A DNA stretch of 64,000 nt, from NCBI GenBank assembly GCA_027886175.1, contig JAJNNQ010000002.1, forward strand, positions 12,024,001 to 12,088,000, read 5' to 3'. A program made the translations under genes and the position numbers. The notes beneath the pieces are model-generated. The model had not been told where the DNA came from, made no database searches, and worked only from the letters and a program-made list of their open reading frames with translations. Positions within the stretch are counted from its first letter, which is position 1, and each line of letters starts with the position of its first letter. Shown in pieces: positions 1 through 11,947 of this stretch. This DNA comes from Phylloscopus collybita. Taxonomy: Eukaryota; Chordata; Aves; Passeriformes; Phylloscopidae.

Positions 1-332
1 AGTCTTAATTAAAAAGGCAAGCAAGGCCTGTCACTTCTCTTGGATGTGTACAAACTTAAACTGGCTTGAAAGTACATCAAAAAGGTTGAGCTCTAACCTG
101 CTTCCCATGTCTTTTTGTGTATTTTTCATTGCAATATTCGAGGGACTAGAAAACAATCATTTAGACAAGGGACCTGTAATTTAGTCATTAATATATTCCT
201 GTGGGAGCTGGGGTGTGGGTTCCCATCAGTGGGTTGGTAACTGAAGAGCCATCTGCTTCTTGTTGCAGAAGGAAAGTGGCAGTGGCCAGAATTCTGTATA
301 CAATCTGCATCCTCTGTTCTGGTTGATGTTCA

Positions 333-365
333 TAAGTGATAGCTAGTTATTAAGTGATAGCTAGT
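333..365 (+). repeat. 15-bp direct repeat, two copies
   Basis: The word taagtgatagctagt occurs at 333-347 and again at 351-365. A small replication-slippage duplication. Confidence 0.9.
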
Positions 366-906
366 AATCTAGATAGCAGTAATGAATATTTGAACATTTA
401 AGTTTAGGGGTCATCTCACCATCTGGCAACTCAAAAAGACTTGGAAATTGGGCTTTCAAAACTACGTTTATGTGTTTGCCTGTATGTTCTGCCTGACTGC
501 CATCTGAAGCCATGAAAAGGAGTTATGTGAACCTCATCTGTAGCCTTGTCTCAGTGATTCCAAGTGAAATTCTCCCCTCTCCCAAGTGGGTGTCTGCTGG
601 CACATGTTTCAGTGTACTGGTAATGGTGTATCTAAGCCTTACTGTAGCCACAAATTGAAGAGAATAGATGTACACCCACAAAACATTCCCTGCTTAAAAT
701 CTGAGTCATGGCTGTGAATCAGAGATGTGCCCGTTGCAGCTGGTGAAAGAGATTTCGGAAAGTGTAACATTCCTCTTGGGAACAACACTAGTCTGATTTT
801 GGGCTAAGGAAATTGTCTGTCTGCATGAAAATGTGCTCTAGCATTAAAAAAACCTCTATCCATGGTAAAGATCCCACAAATTAGTACCTATCATCCATCC
901 TGGTAG

Positions 907-1035
907 AGTTCAAGGCTAGACTGGATGGGGCTCTGAGCAGCCTGGTATAGTGGAAGGTGTCCCTGCCCGTGGCAGTGGGATTGGAACTAGGTGGTCTTTA
1001 AGGTCTTTTCCAACCAAAACCATTCTATTATTTTT
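907..1035 (+). mobile_element. CR1 LINE 3'-end remnant
   Basis: The stretch follows the avian CR1 3' UTR: an aggctagactggatgggg segment, then tggaaggtgtccctgcccgt, a 'ggaactaggtggtctttaaggtc' segment and a 'ccaaccaaaaccattctatta' tail that corresponds to the terminal ATTCTATGA repeats. It is severely 5'-truncated, lacks any reverse transcriptase and has diverged, so it is inactive. CR1 does not make clear target duplications and none is seen. Confidence 0.9.
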
Positions 1036-1404
1036 GAGCGACGTAATTGAGAAAGTGCACCAGCTGCTTCTCAGCTGTCTTTTCTCAAGGCACTAGCCTT
1101 GCCTGTTTTGGATACTCTCTCACTTTTAGAGCACTGGGCATTCAGATTTTTAAAATCTATAGTTTGGCAGGTAAGATGGGAAGGAAATGGAGCTTGTGCC
1201 ACTGAGCAGGACTGGTCAGTGGGGAGGGACAGGTGGGGGAGTGCTCCGGTCCTGAGCGACAGCCTGGCAGTTGGAGCAAGAGTGCGGAGTTTTTCATGTG
1301 GACTGGCAGACCCTCCTTATTCTTTCCCACACCCAGGCACAACCTTTGAAATGCAGACTTGACAGGCAGAGCTGGAATATCTGCTCCTTCCCTTCCTGGT
1401 ACAG

Positions 1405-1530
1405 CTCCCGTGCGCTAAGGGCCGCGTGTTGGGACAAGCCTTGCTTTGCACCAGAGCCCATGGAGAGCGGTAGCGCCGTCACCCTTTCGGCAGCAGGGGA
1501 CGCGCAGGGCTGCCTGGGACCCGGCCCTGG
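1405..1530. promoter_or_regulatory. Orphan CpG cluster in the intergenic flank
   Basis: About eleven CpG dinucleotides fall within some 130 bp, against near absence in the kilobases around it. It includes a CTCF-like core, gcagcaggggacgc, at 1490-1503 (12 of 14 positions of CCASYAGRKGGCRS). No gene starts here that I can recognise, so an enhancer, insulator or unannotated promoter is possible. Confidence 0.4.
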
Positions 1531-3511
1531 GGATTTGCAGGTGGCAAAGGAGGCTGTGATCTGCATGGACCTCATTTTAATATAGGGACAAAGATCAGAA
1601 ACTCAGTACATAAAAATGCCAGGAAGCATGGGATAAACTTCTTAATCGTGTATTAGCTGAGCTGGCTCAGGAAACTGTAGGTTATGTGGGTCATTTAAAA
1701 TGACAAAGATGAAAATACGACATGTAAAATAGCTGTTTTATGCTCAGATTTGCCTTTAATGACTTTTTTTTTTTTTGGTTGTTAGTTTATAAATCCTTTT
1801 GTAAAACAAAATACAGGCTTTTGAAAAGCAAATCCTCAAGAAGTTTGTTTTGAGAGGGATGTTTTTGTGAAATAGTTATTCCACATTTCCTGTCAATGTG
1901 CACTCTGAACTGTGCATCCTTCAGAATTTTCTTCTGCTCTGTCTAAAATGGCCATTGTGCTGTTGCACATCTACAGCAGTGGTTGGCTGGCTGAGCTCCA
2001 GACATGAGAAAGTTGTTTCTCTTTGCAGCAGGGTCTCTTCTTGCTGCATCCACCTCCTCACTGTGACCAGCTTCTTTCATGCCATACTTTCTAGGCTCTA
2101 GTGCCTACATACTACATTTTGTATATGACACTTGTACATAGCACCTTAACACTTTTTTTTTTTTTTTAATCTGTGTCTATAAAGGTGTCACAAGTTTTTA
2201 CTCCTCTGTCTGCTTCTGTAGCCAGTGGTTTGGCCTAGCCTGCCTTAGAATGTGATTTTATTACTGTCGTACTTATGTGAGCTCCTGAATACTTAAACCA
2301 AGTTTTCTCCAGGAGTTTGCTATGGTTGTGTCTGTTTTTTTAATTATGAAACTAAAAATCCCATTAAACCCTGTCCATACAGACTAAAGTTTTGATACCT
2401 CTGCTACAGAGCACTGAAAAACCAGCATTTAGTGCTTCGTGTGCTAGAGAGTAGTATTTTGAATTAACTTTTTGTTGTCCTTCGAAATCCTTCGGGGGAT
2501 ATATTGTTCATTTTTGAGTGTATAAACTGCTTGTGAAAACTTCCACTTAGCTATGTGCTAGTTAAAGTATGGTCAACATAAATGCAAACTCCTTTCCAAG
2601 CTATCACCTGCGGTAATGGAGGAAGCAACTGTGACAGACATAGCTGTATTCAGACTCTGCTGGAGGCTACAAAGGCTTTCAGAAATTTTAGAGCAGTTAC
2701 ATTCAGTGACAACTGCTGTAAGATCAGTATTTTTAGGTTATGTTGCAGCATGGAGGGGAAATATCCTTCCCCTGTTCTGGTTTTGCACAATGAGATTGTT
2801 CTTTACTCAGCTGGAACATTGGCTGATTGGGAAAATTTGGGGAACGTGACAGAAAGCTATCAAACCTGCTTGTAGCAGTTCTCATCTTCCCCGGAGCTAC
2901 TACTGCAATGTGATTCCCCTGCTAGCTCCGAGCAGCAGAATTAATGGTGGCTGTGAGAATTGTGGGTGCTTTCCTCAAAGTGTTACAGCAGAATGTCTGC
3001 TGGTTTAAAGACTTTCCAACCCAAGTGACTAGGGTGCAGGACCAGTGTGGCCATACCTTCTGCTGAAAAGGTCGAATATTAGGAAGACCAATATGCGGAA
3101 ATGGAATTGTATTGCTTCTCCCTGGTCAGATTGAGGCGTTCGAGGTGCCCGAGCCTGTTCATGGAGCAGAGGCCCCGCTGCAGCCTCCTGCCAGCAGAGG
3201 TAGCTGCGGCAGCTGAGCTGGGCAGAGGGAGCCTCGCTCGGTCCTGCGTGTCCCACAGCAGCAGCTTCCCACAGCAGCAGCCAGCTCTTCCTAACTGTGT
3301 TCTAGGAGAGGAAACGCTCTCCATGATAGACTCAGAATTTAGCAGTCGCTGCAGCAAGGTGAGCTCTCCGGGGCCCAGCAAGGAGAACTTGGAGGGCTCA
3401 GGACACACACAGAGTGAAACTTGTGCACACACCCTTGGAAGGTGGGCAGCCAGAGTCCCGCTGCTACCATGCTCTTAAGATTTTGGGTAATGGGGTTGGT
3501 ATTCTTGTGAC

Positions 3512-3592
3512 TGTCCTGTGCAGGGCCGGGAACTGAACTTCAGTGATCCTTGTGGGGCCCTTCCAGCTCAGGATATTCTGCGATTTCAGTGT
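3512..3592 (+). mobile_element. CR1 LINE 3'-end remnant
   Basis: About 80 bp match the CR1 3' tail: cctgtgcagggccgggaact, then a 'gatccttgtggggcccttccagctcaggatattctgcgattt' segment ending in a decayed copy of the terminal 8-bp repeats. It has the same orientation as the copy at 907-1035 but a different subfamily flavour (the 'cctgtgcagggc' type). No coding remains. Confidence 0.85.
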
Positions 3593-6500
3593 TCCTAGTG
3601 AAGGACCCACTGTGACTCATTTCTGCTGAGACAGCTGCAGCCTTTTAGCAAATTTGGGTGGGAAGGGGAGAAGGGGAAGGTGCTTTGCATCACAATCGAC
3701 TGCCTTCTCCATGCAAGGACAACACATCTTGTAGAAAAAGGTACTTTGCTTTTCCACTGGAGTCCTGGGTAGGGGTAACCATTTGTTGTTGTAAGAAGAG
3801 GAGGCTAGGGGAGCACTGCAGCTTTTGAAAGGTGTTGATCATCCTCTTGCCAAGACCAGAGAGAGAGAAGGGCTAAGAAGCAAGACAGGTATGAAGCTGT
3901 TCACTCTCACTGTTAGAGTAGGAAGGCCCTAGGAGGGTGGGGAAAGATACAGTTTTGGGGTTTAAGAGTGTATGAAATGTAGGAATAGGCAGATGCAGGG
4001 ATATCAGTGCAGGGATATGTTGTGTGTTTTGATGTGTAGTGCATAATTTTGTCTCAGGCAGGAAAAATCTGTAACCTACAATTCACCAGGTGGGCAGTTT
4101 TTAAGCACAAGTAGTAACCAATGAGAAACATCATGTCTGATTCCCCATAATTTACTTCTCTATCCTCATTCCTTGTGTTCCTGTTAGCTGCTTCCTCAAT
4201 CCCAAACCTTCTTTCTTTGAGTTTTGTGTGGATTATCTGATGGTGTGAATATTAGAAGCCTTATGGAAAAGAAAGGGCTCCTCATCTGAGGATGTTGCAT
4301 GTGAGTTAAATAGGGGATCTAAACTTGGCTTAAGAAAGAAGCTGGAAATGGTGAAAGCAAGGAGACTTACAGGAGCAGATATCAAACTTTCTTTCCCAAC
4401 ATTTTGAAATTGCTTAGCAATGCTGTTATGTGAGTTCCAAGTGAGCAGGAGAGAATGGGAGAAGCCCTGAAGCAGAGAAACAGATTGGGAATGGAGCCAG
4501 AAATCTATACTTGTCTCACCATTTGAAACAGAGTGCAGTTAATTGGGGAGGGGGGAGGTGTGACAGTAGAAAATGGGTATAATAAATCCTGTCATTTGAA
4601 GGCTGGTCCTGCACCACTTAATGCCTCCTTACTGCTTTGAGATTTCTGTCTGGAAGCTGTTTGCTTTATTTTTTCAAAGCCTTTATGGGTTTGTGGGGTT
4701 TTGTTTTTTTTTTTCCTATTTTTTGTGGCAGAAACAAATATTAAGAAAGGATTGTTAGATGCCTGGATATAGTAATCTGGTTGGAATATATAGGGCAACC
4801 CGAAAGTAAGAAGATTTAGATTTTAACCTTTTATATTACAGAATACTTTTCTTCATAGATGCATCACCGTAGTAGGTGGTGCTGTGGATCTGAAGAAATG
4901 TGAGGACTCATCTGGGAGCAGAAGCCAAAATTTGCCTCAGGTAGCCAGGACATGTGAGTGTGCTTTCAGTCTGGTCTGTTGGGGTCCTGAATTCCCTTGT
5001 GTTTGGCAGCTTCAGTAACAGGATTGGAGAGGCCTCACTCCCAGGTGAACCTTCAGCAAGGTGCCCCTAAGAGGCTGCTTTGGATTATCTTGGGCTCAGT
5101 GTAGGGAACTGAGCCTGGGTCTTCTCCTTCCTGGGTGTGTGCTCTCATCCCCAGGCTATTAAATAGAAGGGATAGGTGAGAAGGTTGCTGGCTTCCTTTG
5201 GCTCTATTTTAAAAGGAAATATCTGCCATCAGTGCATTCATGGGGTGCCTAATCTTGTTATGTGTTCTGAAAACACCCTTCAGACAGACCCCCTTAGGGG
5301 GCATGAGGTTGTGGAGCCTGCTCAGTTTGCATTGCTGAGCTGTTCGGCCCTGCTGAGACCGAGGCAGTTCTGGGCATGCACAGAGAGGTGAGACATCACC
5401 TATCTGGAACGTCTGGAAATCAAAAAAAGGAAGGTGCCACTGTGTGGGAAATTTCAGGATCACAGTTTTTGTCACTATTTGGTTTAGCTTGATAATATGG
5501 TTCAATATTTTAATTTTTAATAAAGCTTGACCTAATAAAGTCAATCTCCATCTCTGTGAGAAACAGAGATTTTTTTTTCTTTTATAACTTGAAGCAAAGG
5601 TTGAACAAATTTTTATGGGCAACCCCATTGTTGGATTAGTGCCCTCATTCAATCAGAGCGTGCAAAACACAAACCCTAGGCAGAGCTAAACTACAAAGCA
5701 GAGGAGATTTTCACAATGCTAAATGGAGTGAAAGCACCAGGGGAAAAATATCTGAAATCCTCTTATATGATTATTAAAACAAAAACACACACACACATGA
5801 AACCAGCAAAGTCTTCGACTGGGGTGCCACAGGGAACTGGCAAGAGAACAGCCTGTTCTAGTTGGATGCTTTGTTTAATACTAGATGGAAGCTGTAACAA
5901 AGCAAATATCCCAGGACTGCTCATAGGTCTATGTAGGGGAGTGACCATGGGTCTGTTGGCCCCTTTCTCCTTCCACGGCTGATCCCAGCTACCTTCCAGC
6001 TCTTGTCACTACCCCTCTCCAGTCACACTGTCCAGTCCTTTCTCCCTTCAGGTTATAAGAAACTTCATGTTCATTTCTTTCTAACCTTCATGAGATTAAT
6101 TTCTCGGCCTTTCCACCCAAAATATCCTTTGTCATCTACAATTGCACTCATGTCTGTGCTGTGGATTCCACAGGATTAGCATTCTCTCTTGAGCACCTTG
6201 CTTGCACTGGCCTTCTGCGCACACACGCTTTTAGCACTGCCAAGAGACGTCAGTATGTGCATTTTCACCAGAGTCTAGCTAGCATTACTACAAAGTTTTA
6301 GAAATAGATTTATAAGTCTTAAGGAATACAACCTTATTTTCTGGCTTCTACCTTTAGCAGCAGCACCTTCATCCCTTTTCAGGTAACATTAGTAACAGAA
6401 GGTTCCATGGTGGGAGACTGGATTGCTGTAGTTGTACAAAGCCATCTGAAAACACATGGTGGGATGTGACTGCATAGTTTGAATTTCAGGCTGTTCCCAC

Positions 6501-9500
6501 TAGTGTTACTCTCCACTGTGCTGTGTGTATGGCACCTTACAGGTGAGGAATTACTTTAATTTTGGGTAAATTGCATCTAGTTTATGGGGCTGAAGCCAGT
6601 GATTATACTCAGAAGATGAAGTATAATGAAATAAACATGCATAAAATTGCATGAGAATGTAAAATCCTAGGTGAGAGGAGCTAAAGGGAAAATAGAGAGA
6701 ATGAAGCTGAATGGCAGAATGAATACCATTAGATTTGCCAGGCCAGGTTCATAGCATTCTCTTTCCCAAAAGGAAATGGGTAGGTAGAGGAGAGAATTTG
6801 GCCTTCAGGCTTTAATCTGAAACTTGCTAGGCAAATCATGAAGATTTGATCAGAAACATCTATCAGGTACTGCAATAATGAATGACCTTGCTCTGCCACA
6901 TACCTGCTGGTGCTTGGAGCATAAGTGTCTTTACACCTCTGGATGTTTCCAGGAGCAGAAGGGAAGCCATGGTGGCTGCCCAGCTGGAGAAGGTGGCAAT
7001 GAGTCAGGCTTGGCCTCTTGGATCTGCTGCCAGCATGCAAAAACCCCAGGCAATGAGTTATATGTTAGCTCTTACTGTGAGGAGTCCATGGTGGTACCTG
7101 AGCCCATCCTGGTTTTGGAACCACTGGTAACATACCATTAATGTGAGCCAAAGCTCTCTCCCTGGTTTAGCTGTGGTTTGGACTTCTCCTTTGGTGCAGC
7201 CTTGCCAGGAAGAGCTCCTCATGGCTCTGCTGCCTTAACTGTCAGCTACAAGAACATGAGAGGCTGATTCCTGAGCCCTGACCTACTTGGTAGAAGAGCT
7301 GTAGGACTGTAGAGAATCTCCTTGAGCACCTCAGTGTTTTGAGGGATATACTTTGATTTAAAAATATTTGAGGGATAAATATGAACAAGGACAGGTGGGG
7401 ACATAAACAACATATAAACAATCTGGGGACATAAAGAAGCTACAATACAGGATGGTTGGGTGATCCGAAAGAAATTTTGAACTGAACAAGAGGAAAACCT
7501 TCCTTACCATGATTTCTAACTCTTCAACAGCATTCCTACATTTTGGATACTTAGACCTAGAATGTAACAAACAGTAAGAATGCAACTCAAGAGAGGCATT
7601 TGGCAGAGCTCAGTGAACTAGACCTCTACCATTTCTAATGTATTTTGACTGAGATGCTGCGGGAGAGCATCCACAGAGCTCTGAGAAGCTTTATTCTTTG
7701 TCCTTTGCAGATATTACGTGCAAGATCAAAAAGAAATTGGATTCATTGTCTTAAATAAAATTACCCTTGTTTGTGTCTTTCTAAATGGGCTGCAGAGTAG
7801 TTGCAGTTATTTTAGAGAAGTCATTTATTTTCTAAATCTCTATTGAAAGCAAAAGCCTCTCCTTTAATTATTTAGGTTTTGTTTTATTGAGTAGACAGTT
7901 TATAGTCATAAACAGTTTTGCATTTAATAACAAACTTTGAAATGCAATGTGTAGGAATTGTTAAAATTTGTGTTTGTTGAATTAATATATTCTTTTATCT
8001 AGGAAAAAAATCCATTATTTTAGCAGCATATATAATTTTGCATTTTTTTGATGTCAAGAGATGTCTAACTTCAGAAGTCTAGAGTGTAAAGGTTTGCACC
8101 TGAGTTACTCATCTTCTATGCTTGTATAGTCAATAGGAAGAAGTAGGTACTTTGTGGTTTCCTCTGAGCTGTTCTGGCCCCTTTCAGAGAATAAATGCTC
8201 CAGAGATGCTACTGAGTGGATCTCCACCACGGTGAGAGGAGTGCTGAATGAATAGGTTGCACATCTACACATTTATGTAGATGCTGTGCTTCAAGCTTGG
8301 CTATGAGAAATGCAATGAGGGCACAAACAAGGCTAGGCCCAAAACTTGGAGAAGACCTTGCAATTTCTCTGAGCATTTGGGAATGTATAGGGTTGGAACA
8401 AGACCCAGGAGCAGCTGTGGGGAATCAGTTATCAGGGTGCTGTAAGAAGAGGGGGCTTATTGTGATTGGCTTTGGTTGTGGGGGTTGGACATGTAGAAGA
8501 GGACATGAGCTGACAGATGTAGCCTGCTCCTCCCAGGGCTCAAGGCAGTAATCCTTCACGAAGCTCAGGCTGCTGCTGCTGCTGCCTTGATTACTGAGAT
8601 AAAGCTCTGTTCTTTGAGCTAATGGAATAATGCAATTAGGACAAGGCACTGCTCATAAACTCTTATCCTTTAAAGGGCTGGTTGATAATGAAAAAGAAAC
8701 ACCTGCTGTGCCAGGTATAGAACCTGCCTGACCAAGCCTTGCTGTCCTGGAGAGACACCATGTTGTATCTGCCCATGGCTCTGGAATGGGAAGGACAGAT
8801 CTGTAGACAGGAATTAGGGAAGAGGTGGGAGCAGAGGAGAACTTCATAAAGGTCATAGCTGTGAATGGTGCAGAAATGATGAGCAGGGATTAAGTTCTTA
8901 TCAACAAAAACTATGGGACACCAAATGAAGCTAGCAGGAGCCAGGCTAAAAGCAATAAATAGTAAAGTGGATTTTCATAGGATTTGTAATTGAGTGGTTA
9001 GACACTTTGCCTAAAGGATGTTGTGACTGCTGAAAGCTCTTGTGGCTCAGGAAGAGACCAGACAAGTTTATGGAACTCTGCGAAGGACTACTAATACCAA
9101 AGAGGCCACATCTAGCCAAGAAATCCCTGAAAAGGCCTGGAGACAGGGAGAATATTTGCAGAAGTACATGTTCTCACACTCCAATCTGGGCTAGTGTTTA
9201 AGGAGTGAAGGTACTAGGTTTTAGAGGGACCTTAGTGCTGACTTGTGCAACCACTCCTTAGTGTTCTCTCACCTCCAGAAAATTATTTAATCTTCCTTAA
9301 GTTGGTAACTCTTTTTCCAGAGCAACTTTGCATGTTCTTCATACCATAGAACCATGTTTTCTTTTCCTGTCATGTTATAATAATGATTTGTTTTGCTGGC
9401 TTTACTTATATTTATTTTTAAAATGAGATATTCATCTCAGGGGAACAAAACTCATTTAAAAAAAAACCTTATTCATGCCAAAACACTTCTGGGAGATCTG

Positions 9501-10094
9501 CTTTTGTACTTTAGAAGATGCAAAAGCAAATTTAACTTGCTGAGGTCAGACTTTCATCTTGTTTTCCAAAATAAGCTACAAAGAGCTGTTTACATTATTG
9601 TTACAAAGCAATGTGTGCATTGACAGCCTTCAGCTTTCTGTCCTGCCTACTGGGACTCCTATTGCTATCTCCATGGGGAAAACAGAAGGGTAGAGTGTAG
9701 AGGTGGACATAAATTCATGGAAGGTTAGGGCTGATAGCATGGCTACAGCACACTGCCCAAGATGAAGGAAAAATCTGTCAAATCTGTATTCACAATGGGA
9801 AGATCTGAGTTGGAAGATCTGTTTTTAATATTTCAAATATGGTGTGTAATTGTTGTTATGCAATAACAATTGTAAAATCCCAGGCAATTGTTTCAAAATG
9901 AAACTGTTTCTGAATGTCCAGATTTGAACCCTTGTAATAGAGATATTGGGTACTCAGACAAAGCACTGCAGTCTCTGGGATGTCTGTTTTGGATGGGCAA
10001 ATCCTCTATGAAGTGCAAAATTCACTAGCAGTGAGATGCTTGAATTTCTGTTTGGGAATCTAAAAATCAACATATTCTCAGCAGTTTTGGCATT

Positions 10095-10195
10095 TGTCAC
10101 CTTCTGCTTCACAGGCTGAGAAATGGGTAATGTTATCTGCTCAGCTCAGGGTTATTCTGGAGAGGAAAAGGCAGTTTTCTCAAAGTTTTTAGAAA
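10095..10195 (+). mobile_element. Possible MIR-like SINE fragment
   Basis: The string 'cttctgcttcacaggctgagaaatgggtaatgttatctgctcagctcagggttattctggagagg' parallels the MIR core and the CTCATAGGGTTGTTGTGAGG segment, with gaps. It is weaker than the copy at 24905-25065. Confidence 0.38.
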
Positions 10196-11926
10196 TAATC
10201 GGCTAATACTGCACCTGGTGCAAAGACACCTAGTGCAGTGTAAGGAAGGCTTGGGACTCTTCAGTAAATGTCTCTTTAGTGACATAATAAGCATTTCGTG
10301 CCTTAGGAATCCTGTGACAAGAACACCATGTGGTTGTGCAATCTCAGTTCTACTTGCATTTGTCCTTTTTTGTGACAGTACAATTACATTTTAATCACTC
10401 TGCTGCCTTTCAGAAATGAAGATTGTACAGGCATCTGAAAATGGCACCTTGAGAAAAGCACTGTCATTCCCATGGGCATGGACATGCAGAGGGCTTTTCT
10501 CAGTGAAGCCTTTAGGGATTTAAAATACCTCTTTTATGGGAGTGATGGTCCTCATACTGTTGCAATGGAAAGGTATTGGTTTTATCAGTAAGGGGAGCTG
10601 TATAAATGCATAGGCAGTGTAAGTACACCCAAGTCAGAAAGAAATAAATCACAAGAAGACAAACCAAACCTATACTTGTCATGAGTTAAAAGCTATCCTC
10701 AAAGAGTGCAATGAGCTTTTGTCCTTGGTGGCAGCAGGTAATAACATATCAGTGGAGACTGATACCTGGAAAAATTACCCTGTGTAAGGAAGGTTTCAGC
10801 AGAGCGTGTGCACTGAACTGTTGTCACAATCTGCTGGCACTCCTCAGCACTCACTCCCACAGGCAGTATTACATTACTCAGTCTGGAAATCAGGCAAGGA
10901 GAAGTAAAGACCAACCTGCTGTCCTGGAAAGCAAATGTTTATTTCTCCATTTCCTGGTGGAGAACACTTTCTGCTTGGTCAATAGATGCCAAAATTAGCA
11001 GGGAATGTGTAGGGTGAGCTTACTAATCTCCAGAGTAAAATGCCTTTGGTGTGACAGCAGAAAGCCAGGATGAAATTTGAGGTTAGACCCTGCAGTGCTG
11101 TGCTGGTGTGTGTTGCAGAAGCCTGCTCCCAGTACTGCTGCTCCTCCAGTGTCCTCCCTGCAGGAATGCAAACCCCCAGGTGATGTGGGGTGAGACATTT
11201 ATGCAGACTCAACTTCAAATCTCTACATTTAAGGCTCCTATTTGTATTATTTGCCCTTGCACATTATTTAGTTTGTGAGTACTGGGCCAATTAACTATGA
11301 ATTCCTGAAAATAACTTCTGAGAAGATCTGGCTTGTCTTTTTGGCTGTCAAAAATAGACATGATGCATAGTTTTAAAGTCAGCTGAATGTATTACTGAAA
11401 GGATTAAAATTATTCCAAATTTTTGAAGATGAGAGAAAATTACCCCTTTTTTTTCAAATTGATTCTCTAGCAACAGCAGTTTGAATCAATATGGTAAGTT
11501 TCTATTCATCTTCATACTTTTTGGACTGCTGTTTTTCCTGGTTTTGAAGTAGCAATCAGTGAGACTGTTGTAGATGCATAGTATAGTCTCTACTCCATAC
11601 TCTTTTCCTCCGAGGCTTGTGGAAAGTACATGGCCTTGCTACCCAGAGATTTAACAGATGCTGTGATCAATCACCTTGTGAGACCTTTGTGTATCCTGCA
11701 GAGTTCTTACTTTTTCACAGACTTTGTTGTTCTTCATACAATTATATCAGACAAGTTGACATAGCAAAAACAGATTTAAGGCCAAGAAATGAGATTGCTT
11801 GGTCCACTGAAGCATTGCTTTAATTCCTCCTCATGACCCACCTGCTACTCCTTGCCTTATTTTCTTATTTTGCTGCACAGCCACAGGCTGAGGTTCATGC
11901 TTAGACCAAATAATTTAAAAATAACA

Positions 11927-11947
11927 CCCCCCCCCCCAAAAAAAAAA
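11927..11947 (+). repeat. C11 A10 homopolymer pair
   Basis: Eleven C are followed by ten A. The same C-then-A arrangement occurs at 39145-39164. Confidence 0.95.

Larger units (their letters stand above)
1..9999. other. 5' intergenic flank, first part, no gene seen
   Basis: No recognisable protein or RNA gene is present. Contents are CR1 tails at 907-1035 and 3512-3592, a CpG-rich patch at about 1405-1530, a second modestly GC-rich patch at about 3130-3380, T runs at 1761-1774 and 2153-2167, a (CA) run near 5783-5796 and a (GCT)5 run at 8570-8584. Position 7690-8060 is AT-rich, CpG-free and rich in TAATTA-like words. The largest open frames (for example 5209-5652 on the minus strand) look non-coding. 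Confidence 0.7.

Noticed and set aside
5289..5301. Small palindrome cccccttaggggg
   Set aside because: Five-base-pair stem only, expected by chance in 64 kb.
5209..5652. 147-codon minus-strand open frame
   Set aside because: No family resemblance, no codon pattern, and an overlapping plus-strand frame of similar quality.
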